Shown piece by piece: positions 21,000-30,240 of a stretch of 64,000 nucleotides of DNA. Numbering within the stretch: the stretch's first letter is position 1; every line of letters begins with the position of its first letter. The stretch spans positions 65,197,649 to 65,261,648 of the forward strand of contig NC_135505.1 in assembly GCF_052857255.1 (NCBI RefSeq), written 5' to 3'. The DNA comes from Amblyomma americanum. Its lineage: Eukaryota > Arthropoda > Arachnida > Ixodida > Ixodidae. Made by a program: the position numbers and the translations under genes. The notes beneath the pieces are model-generated. The model ran no database searches. It had not been told where the DNA came from and saw only the letters and a program-made list of their open reading frames with translations.

Positions 21000-22292
21000 G
21001 TGGGGCTTGACACACACATATAAATGAGGGTGAGGAGAAACAGCAGTACATAACTATATACGTTACGAAGCCAAATGAGGCTCTACAATACAGATATCAC
21101 AAAAAAAAAATTGTAAGAACAGTAAGCAGAAGAAAGAATACATGCGTAAGTAGCGACCTGAAAAGTAATGAAGCCCAAGATATACATACAGCCAGTAATA
21201 CTCGACAAATCAAGAAATGAAGCAGATATGAAGTTGCGTACCACGTAGAACATGATCCCTGGTAGGCAAAAGTGCACAACTTGACCTGCAAGAACTTTTG
21301 GCTAAAATAATTTTCCTAAGAATCGAGCGGCATTCGAATGCGGTACACATAGGTTTCTTTTGAATTTCCTCGACACTGTCGGCAAGCACCAGTGTTCCTG
21401 GCAGGCAGTTCCACGTGGATGCAGTTTTAGGTATAAAGAAATATTGATAAGATGCACTCCGAAAACGAGGTATTCCTACTTTGTAAGGATAATCGACACA
21501 CGATGAGACATGTGCCTACGGCATAAAAAGTGCATTTTTCAGGGTCGCATTTGTGCGATAAATTTTATAGAAGACATAAAAGCGGGGGATTTTTTAGCCC
21601 AGCGACAAATGCTGCAGAGATAATTTGTTTTTCATGACCCTTAAGCTTAATAAGCGACCATAGTCAATGAGAATGAAATGTGCGGCTTCATTCTCAGCTG
21701 ATTCTGTAGCATTGGTTAGCAAATCTGTGTGGATACTGTACTGACCCAGCACATTCCAGTTCAGAACAGGCGAGTGATTTATAAAGTAGTATTTTCACAG
21801 ATGACGGCGCCATATAAAAATTACATTTAGTCTAATCTAGCATGCGCTTAGCGTTAAAGTTAACGGAAATATTGTGACATTAAGGCCAAGGTACTTATAT
21901 GACTTTACTGATGTTAATGAGCCTCGATAAAGGTTATATGAAATAGGACAAAAAGTTTCGCGACGAGAAATGCGCATTACATTAGATTTAATCGCGCTGA
22001 GTTTCAAATTCGAAGCAGAGCACCAGTCGGAAACGGTATCAAGATCAGCCTAAAGAACACCGAAATTGTTAGTAGCTTTTATTGACAGATGTATGACACA
22101 ATCATCGGCGAAAATTCTGACTGATAATTTCAAGTTATTGGGCAGGGCGTTCATTTAAACGAGAAATAAAAGAAAACTGAGCACGGATCCTTCTTGAACA
22201 CTGGAAAGTACCAAAATCAGAGAGAAAAGTTAGACATTAGCGTGAAAGAAATGGGTGCGATATAGTTTAAAAGCATTCAATCCATTTTATTA

Positions 22293-22345
22293 AGCGTCCC
22301 TCATAGCCTGAGTCGCTTTGGGACGTTAAACCCCACTAAACCAAA
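22293..22345 (+). mobile_element. Ruka-type SINE, 53-bp 3' fragment with 11-bp TSD
   Basis: AGCGTCCCTCATAGCCTGAG...TTTGGGACGTTAAACCCC plus an AACCAAA end matches the SINE 3' block. It is flanked by the perfect direct repeat CCATTTTATTA (22282-22292 and 22346-22356), a typical target-primed TSD. It interrupts CR1 copy D. Confidence 0.8.
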
Positions 22346-22635
22346 CCATTTTATTATGTTTTGATCAATATTAAGCGCACTGAGTTTTTAAAGAAGGAGC
22401 ACGTGAGACACTTTATGGAAAGCACGACAAAAATCTAATTGTATGCAGTCAATTTGAAACTCACCGTGAAGTGAAGGAACGATATCATTTGCGGAAGCCA
22501 CTAACTATATTTCACATTAAAATCAATTTCTGAAACCATGCTGAGAAGGCGCAAAGATGACCTAGATTTTAAAAATCTTTCTACGTGAGAAAAAATGACG
22601 TGTACCATGACGTTGCAAGACACACGCTTTAAAGT

Positions 22636-23534
22636 TGTTACGAAGACGAAGAAGAGAAGAGTGGCGCGGGACGCCCTTTTCTGTTCATGACGAAAAATTC
22701 ACTGGTGTTGCGCTCCCACGTGCTTTTCCTTTTTGTTAACTGCGTTCAGGTGAATAGCCACCCGATTCTTGGCCGATCTACCAGTGTGGGTATGTGCCAT
22801 CTTTTGATAGGCTAACAACAACAACAACAACAACGCAGCGCTTGTGCTAGGCCCGCAGCCATTAAATCACGGCCGATCCCCCGCTGTGGGTATGTGCAAT
22901 TAGGCCTGATGACATCGTAATAATAATCATCAAATCATATTTTCGTCTGTCATCATGTCGTCCTGTTCCTCTGCTTGCCAAGTATGAGGTGCGGGTTCCT
23001 CATCGTCATCCTGGTGCCTGGTGCGTCGGCGCCTTCAGCTCGCCTTCGTTGTCGGCCGAGGGGACCTGTAGTCGACCGTCCTGCACAACCTCAGCTCGAC
23101 CTGACCAGAACCGACCAGGCGCTTTCCCCCGCATCGCCCCGACACGGCGACCAGGACCAGACGCAGTATGATCCTACGACGACCCGAACCAAGACGGCAC
23201 CTCCGCCCAAGCTTTCCGGCCCTTCCTTAACCCTTGACCTGCGGCTGTGGGCGACCGACCACTGGACCTGAAGCTCCGTGAGTAACCGTTCATCAGATCA
23301 TCCCGTACATCTTGGTAGCAAGCCTTTCACCTTCTATCCTTTCTCATCATGATCATTGTCACCTCACGATTCAGAATTCAAGCAATCGATCAGGACGATC
23401 GCTCAGAGGACCCGGGTCATGTTACGAACACGAAGAAGAGGGCAGTAGTGCAGGACCGAGCGCTGGAGCTAGACCCGACAGCCATTAAACATATTTTCAT
23501 CTATCATCATGTCGTCCCATTCCTTCGCTTGCCA
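22636..23534 (+). mobile_element. TRIM-like insertion with direct terminal repeats
   Basis: Two direct copies start TGTTACGAA[GC]ACGAAGAAGAG (22636 and 23420) and end CATCATGTCGTCC...GCTTGCCA (22980 and 23534), so each has TG...CA ends like an LTR. The left copy is 345 bp because it holds extra sequence with an AAC microsatellite (22818-22834) and a duplicated TGTGGGTATGTGC motif. The right copy is 115 bp. Between them lie about 440 bp without a recognisable gag or pol; a proline-rich frame there is probably fortuitous. Removing the block rejoins CR1 copy D around its NYRPI motif. No TSD was seen, so confidence is moderate. Confidence 0.45.
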
Positions 23535-23674
23535 GCTCCTATCAATATTGGTCGACAGTTGTGTGCCGCGTGCTTTTCGCCTGATTTGCGAAGTAGAACA
23601 ACAATGCCTATCTTCCAGTCGTCAGGCAGTGTTCCAAGCTGTAGTGACTCTTCGAGTATTTTAGAAAACATGAC

Positions 23675-23810
23675 TAATAATAATAATAATTGGTTTTTTG
23701 GGGAAAGGAAATGGCGCAGTATCTGTCTCATATATCGTTGGACACCTGAACCGCGCCGTAAGGGAAGGGATAAAGGAGGGAGTGAAAGAAGAAAGGAAGA
23801 ATAGGTGCCG
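23675..23810 (+). repeat. (TAA)n-associated dispersed repeat, copy 1
   Basis: A short TAA run is followed by GGAAATGGCGCAGTATCTGT, CATATATCGTTGGACACCTGAA and CCGCGCCGTAAGGGAAGGGATAAAGG. The same ordered blocks recur at 39643-39760. It interrupts CR1 copy D. The family is not identified. Confidence 0.7.
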
Positions 23811-24329
23811 TACATGACTGCAGAATAAGTTTTAGTAATTTAGCCCCTTGGTATTGATATTATTGGAGCCACAAGAAGAGAAGAGTTTTAATTGGTGAAT
23901 TATACTCTATAATCAACCACAGTCAAATCTAATGGGATTTATAGAAGATTTATTGCACTTTTGTAAATAGGAAGAGGGGAAACTGTGGCGGCGTGAAAAC
24001 CCTTCCGCAAAGTTCTGATTCAGAATTTTAGCGGAGTTACCGATAGGAATTGGTTTAGATTCAGAATCAACCAGTGATATTGCTGACATTTCTTTGTTAT
24101 TAATAATGATCAAGAACTTTTTAGGATTATGTCACAAATCCGACGGTAGTGTGAAATTGAAAAAAAAATTTATTCTTTCACGGCTTTTTTCTAAGTTTCG
24201 AGAGCTTCTTTTAGCGTTGGCCAAAGCTGCTGCGTTTAAGAATGCTTTATTTCAGAAAAGAGCCCCGTCTTTTTGTTTGTGAGGCGTTTTAGCGTCTGGT
24301 TGTGCATAGTTCGGGTCGGTTCGTAACAG

Positions 24330-25063
24330 TGGTGTTGCTGATGCTATTTTATTAACAGAAATGCGGCTTCCTTCCAGTAGTGAAAACAAGTGAGAACTGT
24401 TTGATTGTAAAAAGTGTTATAACTCTAGATAGAGATCAAAGATGTGGAGGAGTTGTTTTAATAGCGGTCGCGGATAAATTTGTTGCATCGCCTTTTACTT
24501 TCTTATGCACTGCGGAACTAGTTTTAGAGAAACTTTGTTCGGCGGTGAGGAGGATGCTTTTAGGCATATTGTCACGTAGTGGTGATGCCAGTCGAAGCAG
24601 CGATGAAGACGGACAAAAGGTCTTCTAAACGAAAACTGTTTATTGGGCTTACTTGCACCCAGAATGGACTGAATCACTCGGCAGCGGCGAAGCGACAGGC
24701 GTGCTCGGTTGTCGTCGAACAGAATGCCCGTCGCTGTCGGCCGTGCTCAATTTAAAGCTGATAGCGAGCTTTGGAGATAATGAGTGCAACTTTACTAGAA
24801 CGTTCTGGAACAACGCAGAATCAGCTCTGCCTGGCTGCGATAAATCGAGATAAACCTCGTAGCGTCTTACATCGCAAACAAAGCGATAAAACGGCGAGCC
24901 GGCAGCTTTGAAGAATGAACAAACACCACAAAGATTCGCGGCAATATGTTACGATCCCCCGTCTGCGAGCCTTACTTTCTTTGGCGAATTGTGTGACGCC
25001 CTTAACATAATTACAGTACGTTTTCCGAGCATGCCTGTTCTCTCGTCTGGCGACTTTAACTAC
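24330..25063 (+). pseudogene. CR1-like ORF2 fragment: endonuclease part 1, copy E
   Basis: The plus strand reads DAILLTEMRL, then a shifted frame with CGGVVLIAVADKF (24430-24500), then LLGI. After the solo LTR it continues CYDPPSASLTFFGELCDALN and LSSGDFNY up to 25063. This matches the endonuclease of copy C in order. Sequence resumes at 28738 with PSVMW after the gypsy insertion. The 5' end abuts the truncated end of copy D, which lies on the opposite strand. Stops and frameshifts are present. Confidence 0.8.
24570..24943. mobile_element. Solo LTR, 374 bp, TSD ATAT
   Basis: Begins TGTCACGTAGTGGTGATGCC and ends GATTCGCGGCA, flanked by ATAT at 24566-24569 and 24944-24947. Removing it rejoins the endonuclease reading frame exactly as G-I-C-Y-D-P-P. 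TG...CA ends and a 4-bp TSD are those of an LTR retrotransposon. The internal part was presumably lost by LTR-LTR recombination. The sequence differs from the LTR-like ends of the gypsy relic downstream. Confidence 0.8.
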
Positions 25064-25084
25064 TGTTGGGACACTAGTTCCCAT

Positions 25085-25870
25085 AATTGCAGAGCCCTTT
25101 TGGCGTCTTGTAATAGATACTGTCAGCCCACTGCCAGCTTCTAACTCTGGCTCTCGCTACATTCTCACCTCACTGTGCGTGGCAACCAAATCTCCCGAGG
25201 CCATTCCCTTGAAGGAGCTAAGTTCTGCATGTGTTGTTGACGCCCTTTTGTAAATTTTCTCTCGGGTGGGATTCCCTGCAGAGATACAAAGCGATAACGA
25301 GAGCGTGTTCACAAGCTGCTTGACAACAACGTTCTTTGAACGGTGTGGGATTAAAATAATCCGCAGTTCCATTCACCACCCTCAGTCAAATATAGTCGAG
25401 CGTATGCACTGACTGCTAAAGCGAATACTTAGGTCTCTGTGTTTTGAGCATAATGGAGATTGGGAAGGCTGCATTCCAGCAGCAGTCTTTGCAATGAGAT
25501 CCGTCCCCCACGAAAGCACAGGATTTAGCCCGCTGAACTAGTCGCGTGACTTGAGGACCCCATTGCGCATGCTAAGGGAGTCATGGGAGGGTTACCGAGA
25601 GGATCCCTGTGTTGTGGAATACGTCCTTAAACTACTGGAAAGACCTGCAAAAACCAGAGACCACGTGGAAGCAAATGTCAGAGCAGCGCAGTCACTGTCT
25701 AAAGTGTACTAAGACAAATCGGCACGCAAGCGCACCTTTCAACCTGGTGACCAGGTGGTGTTGCTGCGTCCGTCAAAAACGAACAAGCTTGAGGTGCAAT
25801 GGGAAAGGCCAGCTAAGGTAATGTCCAAGCTTTCGGACACCAACTATGAGGTCAAATTTCAGCGCATGTT
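25085..25870 (+). pseudogene. Retroviral-type integrase core and C-terminal module
   Basis: The first catalytic Asp is in LVIDTVSPLPASNSGSRYIL (near 25112), the second in QSDNESVF (near 25290), and the Glu in HHPQSNIVER (near 25395), as in the DDE fold of rve integrases. It continues with WEGCIPAAVFAMRSVPH...TGFSPAEL, then WEGYREDPCVVEYVLKLLER and the barrel-like PGDQVVLLRPSKTNKLEVQW, the usual integrase C-terminal region. Stops occur near 25250, 25410, 25540 and 25710. Its C-terminal module runs straight into the RT N-terminal region without an intervening stop-rich spacer. This places integrase before RT in one polyprotein. Confidence 0.85.
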
Positions 25871-25929
25871 CAGCGCCATGTTATCATGGCCTGACGCTGC
25901 ACATGCCAGAGGAAGAAATCTCAGACATA

Positions 25930-27371
25930 CCTTATGTCATACATGAGGACGAGCAGGCAGCGAATGAGCTACTAAATTCAATCGACAAAGAGCCACATTT
26001 GTCTGAAAATCAACGAGGAGACATGAAAAACGTCGTCCGCAACTTTGAGGCGGTGTTTTCAAACAAGGCAGGAAAAACAACCCTCGTCGAACACGACATA
26101 CAGCTGTCCAGCGAACAGCCAATAAGAAGCAAACCGTACCATGTCTCTCCAAGACAAAAATAAATCATTGCCACGGAGATCCGCCGTATGTGCGAACTCA
26201 GCGTCATAGTGTCCTGTGAAAGAGACTATACGCAAACAATCATTATTGTAGAGGTTCCAGGCAAGGATCCGAGACCTTGCGTGAACTACCGAAGAGTGAA
26301 TTCAATCACAGTGGACCAGACCTACCCCATTCCGAACATCGAGGAGAGGGTTGAAACAGTCGCTAAATCAGAATATATATTCACACTGGATTTAGTTCGT
26401 GGTTACTAGCAGGTGCCACTCACTGAGCGAGCCAGCAGGTAAGCAGGATTCGTGTCCCCCGCGTGCACGTTTTGCCCTGTAATGTTGAGCTTCGGCTTGA
26501 AAAATGCAATACTGTTTTCAAAGTTAATGAACCAAGTGCTGCGGGGACTTGCAGATTTCGCTCGCCCCTACCTTGAAGACGTGGCCGTTTTCTCTCAAAA
26601 CTGGGAGGAGCACATTGAACACCTGCGTATTGTGTTGAGCCGACTGCTTGAGGCTGGTTTAACGGTAAGGGCGGGAAAATGCCACCTGAGGTGCGCTGAA
26701 GTGAACTACGTTGGGCACGTGGTTGGACGATGCCAACGCAGACCTGCAGAACTTAGTGGCTGCCGTGGTGGAGTACCGTCGCCCAATCACAAAATCGGAA
26801 CTCAGGGCTTTTCTTGGCCTAGCAGGCTATTATCAGCATAACGTAAAGGGCTACTCTGATTTAGCCAGCCTCCTGACCGACGCGCTTAAAAAAGTGAGCC
26901 TGCATTGTTTCTTGGGACCAAAAGAAAGAGGAGGCATTTCAGAGTCTGAAAACGGCCCTAAGCGAGCGCCCAATACTGGCTGCGCCAGATTTCTCGAAAC
27001 CCTTTATCATACAATGTGATGCCAGCGACCGCGGCTTAGGCGCTATTCTTTGCTAGGAAAGCGATGGCAGGCGCACATGGCCTGTCCTTTACTTGAACCG
27101 CAAGCTAAGAACTTGGGAAGAGGCTTATAGCACGTCTGAAAAAGAATGCGCATGCCTCGTTTGGGCGATAGACAAACTGGCATGCTACGTCTCCGGGTCC
27201 CATTTCACAGTAGAAACAGACCATTGTCCTTTGACTTGGCTTAACAATATGTGGCCGAAAAATGGTCGTCTACTGAGGAGGAGCATGGCACTCCAGCACC
27301 ACAGCTTCGATGTTCGCTACAAGAAAGGTACGCTCCACACAAATGCTGACGGGCTAAGCCGAGCCTTTTAG
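25930..27371 (+). pseudogene. Ty3/gypsy reverse transcriptase and RNase H
   Basis: The N-terminal part has FEAVFSNKAGKTTLVEHDIQ and IRSKPYHVSPRQK. RT: PGKDPRPCVNYRRVNSITV, YPIPNIEE, FTLDLVRGY (catalytic Asp), FGLKNA and YLEDVAVFS, where the usual YLDD has Asp to Glu. The connection has FLGLAGYYQHNVKGY. RNase H: IQCDASDRGLGAIL, LYLNRKL, YSTSEKECACLVWAI, FTVETDHCPL and finally LHTNADGLSRAF with a TAG at 27369-27371. Several stops and a frameshift near 26730 break it. No integrase follows; the frame simply ends. Confidence 0.85.
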
Positions 27372-27387
27372 CTAGTAAAGATTTTAC

Positions 27388-28696
27388 AAAAGGGGATGTC
27401 CCCCAAATTTGTACTTTGGAGATTTATGTCATATTCTCTTCCTAATGGAGAGCGCATATCTCCCACTTCGCAGTAATGGTGTTCATAATCAGGTAACATA
27501 CCTAGGAGTACGTTTCTTTATTTCGGCCAAGGATAAGTAAGAGCGGGTGGTGTAACGTACCTTGACTCTAGGTATTGGGGGGGGGTGGGGTCAAAATTGA
27601 ACGCCACGTCGGCCAAATCAAGTCACCTATTCCCGTACCGCGTGCCCTCTAAGTACCAACCTGATTTCATTTAGCGAATTTTTTTTCCTATCCAAGTGCC
27701 CCTCGAGCGGGAGCACACGCCTTGGACAGGTGCCCTGTCAATACTACTCGTCGGGAGACACCATGTGTTTATTCACGTTTTGGCCCTGAGTTTTGGTCAG
27801 GCGGTATGAGTGGGTTCTGTGGGCACGTGCTTTTATCAGGTGCGGTTTGGCGTCTGTGATCCGTTTTGGCTAGCATTGCAGAGAATTTCCCAAAACGGCC
27901 ATCAGACGAGGGGAAGCGATGCCGAGCTTCGGCACTGAATGTCATCAGAAGACTCCCAAAGAGCATCTGGTTCCTGCCACGCCCAGTCAGCCGAGCTACG
28001 TGCGAGCAGTTCATCTTCCGGGCGCAATATCTGGCGGCGGGGGTGCTGTTGTGATCGCGCTTCCTTCCTGCTGTGGAATTCGGCGAAGAGACGTGACTGC
28101 AGGACTGCCAGAGGGAACGACAACAATAGCGTCCTCACGCGTTCACACAGGAATGCTGGAAGCAGCGACGATAGCGTCCCCATAGCAACGATAGTGTTCA
28201 ACAGGAATGCCAGCGACGACCATAAGCGTATTCGTTCCGGTCACCAGTGCTGGATCTTTCGACACCAGTGTCATTCCTGTGTCATGCAGCTGCCCTCCGG
28301 ACGCACGTGCGCGGCTACCTGGAAGCCGCGAGGACAACAACGTGACCGGGTCCTGTTCCCTTTCCCTCGACCGAGCTGCGAAGAAGCATCAGGACCTCCC
28401 TGCCGTGGGTGGTACCATCAGTGCCATCGTGTGATTGGACATCATTCTTCGAACTGTATTCCCCAGCTAGGGATCTGGGGAATACGAAGAGTAAGGAGCT
28501 TCTGGTTTGATGCCAAGAGAACCCCCTTCTTGAGAGGTATCGGAGACTCCCGACTCCTAAGAATCTCTCTTTACTGAGAAGCCCTCTCAGTACTTGTACA
28601 TACTGTAAATAGTCTTTGTATAAAGCTTTCCCAGTTTTCTTCCTCCGATCGTCCTCGTCTCTTCTCCGGCCCAGTCACGCTACCTGAATCCCAACA
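27388..28696 (+). other. Polypurine tract and LTR-like region of the gypsy relic
   Basis: AAAAGGGGA (27388-27396) just after the RNase H stop resembles a polypurine tract and is followed by TGTCCCCC. The 1.3 kb up to CCCAACA at 28696 is non-coding. It contains a perfect 11-bp stem-loop (28456-28485, GTATTCCCCAG...CTGGGGAATAC) and a TATA/polyA-like TGTATAAAG near 28617. The left boundary is uncertain because TGTCCCCC does not match the outer TGTTGGGA end. It may be a single LTR or more than one fragment. Confidence 0.4.
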
Positions 28697-28698
28697 AC

Positions 28699-28716
28699 TG
28701 GTGGCAGCGGTGGGAT
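28699..28716 (+). other. Primer-binding site complementary to tRNA-Leu 3' end
   Basis: TGGTGGCAGCGGTGGGAT is complementary to a tRNA 3' end ATCCCACCGCTGCCA-CCA, which I recognise as a leucine tRNA end. It lies 2 nt after an LTR-type CCCAACA end, the standard PBS position. It is followed by GCTGCC and a second copy of ACCTGAATCCCAACA (28723-28737), after which the CR1 target resumes. Confidence 0.65.
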
Positions 28717-28737
28717 GCTGCCACCTGAATCCCAACA

Positions 28738-29720
28738 CTACCCTAGTGTCATGTGGACCAATACATAGCCTTTTCTTAGCCCTTTCTCGCCTGAGTGCAA
28801 CAAGCTTTTGACGACATGTTTTGCAGTCAACCTGTCAGAGCTAGTCTCTAATCTTACGCCAACTACTTCATCCATATCTAGTGCCTTAGATCTTGTTCTG
28901 ACTAACGTGCCGCATTTTACCTCATTGGTCTCGCGTCGACATGGCCTCAGTGATCCTTTTTTACTCCATTTTAATGTATGAATTTCTGCTTCTGTCGACC
29001 TAAATCAGACAAAGTCCATTATATATTATAAACGGGCTGACTATAGCGCCATTAACCGTGAATAAGCTCTTGTTCAGAACGAGTGGGTACTGTCCGCCAT
29101 GAGGACAATAAGTAAATCGACTCACGCTGCTCTAGGCCTGATTCGTCTCAAAGACCTCCTGTACAAGGCACTTTTTCTAAGTTAACTAGAATACGCTGCA
29201 TTCATTTGGGACCCCAGTTGTTCAGACCTAACCTATGCCCTGGAGCTTGCCCACAAAAGCTACGCTCGTTTAATTCTGCATAACTATCATCGTACTGATA
29301 GTATATAATCATTGAAGCGCATTTTAAACCTACCTTCATTAGCATCTCGTTGGAAATTTTCTTCCATTTGCTTGTTTTATAAAATTTTACATATTTGTCC
29401 CAAGGCTCGCAGCGCACACATCCCTTCGCCTTCCTATATCTCATCTTGTCCGGAGCAAGCACATAAATTTAGAATTGGACCATTCAGGAAAAAGACATGC
29501 AGCGACTCCTTCGTTCCTCGAATATCCAAAGATTGGAACCACATTATCGGACCGATTACCTGTATTGAAGACATTCATAATTTTAGAACCGCATTAGCCA
29601 GAATTGTATAGGAAAATCAAAGACTTCTCTGCTTCGGGCTTTCTTTTTTTAGTGTATTTATTTCAATCATCCACTCACTCTGTTAAGCCTCAGGCCTTTA
29701 GTGTAAAATAAATACATAAA
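28738..29720 (+). pseudogene. CR1-like ORF2 remainder and 3' UTR, copy E
   Basis: Resumes the endonuclease at PSVMW, then SALDLVLTNVPHF and LSDPFLLHF. It has an internal deletion near 29070-29090, where linker sequence jumps to the RT C-terminal region (LEYAAFIWDPSCSDL, then LKRILNLPSLASRW and ISKDWNHIIG). A 3' UTR ends in TAAGCCTCAGGCCTTTAGTG and AATAAATACATAAATG near 29720. Most of the RT is missing and stops are present. Confidence 0.8.
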
Positions 29721-30095
29721 TGATACGTTTCGAGAAACTAGACACCGAGGAGTTTGAGAATGCTGACTCTATCAAGTATTGTGTTCCCGTAATGAGTATT
29801 GACCCCGTAGTGTTTGACCATCTTGACTGTCCTAAATATAGTGTAGGCAGCCTTCTGGTTTAGGGTTAAACTATTTGCTTTTTTAGCATGTCGATAACCA
29901 TAACTAATGTATAGAATTGTAAAATTTAGGAAAAGATGCTTGCCACACTTTTATTTCAGTGATTATAAAGTGAGAAAGAATACAATTTTCAAGAGATATG
30001 TTTCCGGACAAGCTAAAGGCACAGAATCTGGTTCTCTGACACCGGCTAGCCAGGTCGGGTGTACTTTATGTCGCTTAAAACCCGTCTAATAAGAT
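29721..30095. other. No gene recognised
   Basis: Spacer between CR1 copy E and a SINE head. Nothing supportable seen. Confidence 0.5.
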
Positions 30096-30240
30096 GCCGC
30101 CCCAAGTTCTTCATTGGTTAATATGCTCTGCTGCTGACCCGAAAGACGCAGGTGGGATCCGGGCCGCGGCGGTAACATTTCGATGAGGCTAAATGCTAGA
30201 GGCCCGTGTACTGTGCGATCTGGGTGCACATTTAAGTTGT
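30096..30240 (+). mobile_element. Ruka-type SINE, head and body only
   Basis: Head with CTGCTGACCCGAAAGACGCAGG and GGGATCCGGGCCGCGGCGG, body with ATGCTAGAGGCCCGTGTACT and GTGCGATCTGGGTGCAC. The copy stops before the 3' block, next to a 12-bp palindrome at 30247-30273. Confidence 0.75.

Larger units (their letters stand above)
21000..24325 (-). mobile_element. CR1-like LINE, copy D (RT half, decayed, with insertions)
   Basis: Minus-strand fragments in correct order: linker with NKKTGLF-like and NPKKFL text (24320-23900), the RT start WKIGIVVLLRKSGEKHAAHNCRPI (23680-23540), the RT middle with VMVHVIFSHVERFLKS and LDF-like text (22635-22380), IFADDCVIH near 22110, and a C-terminal TWNCLPG near 21410. 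A TRIM-like insertion, a SINE fragment and a (TAA)n-associated repeat split it. The 5' end is truncated in the linker. All frames are broken. Confidence 0.75.
25064..28737 (+). mobile_element. Ty3/gypsy relic with integrase upstream of RT (gmr1-like order)
   Basis: The insertion has ends TGTTGGGA and TCCCAACA (perfect 8-bp inverted termini with TG/CA) and a TSD of CTAC (25060-25063, 28738-28741). Removing it joins CR1 codons GDFNY to PSVMW in frame. Inside, on the plus strand, lie the integrase core (25085-25540), integrase C-terminal module (25540-25870), RT (25930-26850), RNase H (about 27000-27371), then a non-coding LTR-like region and a tRNA-Leu-type primer-binding site. Gag, protease, the integrase zinc finger and nearly all of the 5' LTR are missing. 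All coding parts carry stops. Elements with this order (Gmr1-like) are known from other animals; usual Ty3/gypsy elements place integrase last. Confidence 0.85.

Noticed and set aside
22975..23271. Proline-rich protein in the TRIM-like interior
   Set aside because: Overlapping frames of similar length and no motif; low-complexity composition explains it.
24300..25063. Twin-priming 5' inversion linking CR1 copy D (minus) with the plus-strand endonuclease
   Set aside because: The plus-strand endonuclease continues in frame at 28738 after the gypsy insertion and has its own 3' end at 29720, so it is a separate plus-strand copy, not the inverted 5' end of copy D.
27866..28577. Coding frames of up to about 212 codons in the LTR-like region
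   Set aside because: Several overlapping frames on both strands, no recognisable domain, and the region lies between RNase H stop and the PBS where an LTR is expected.
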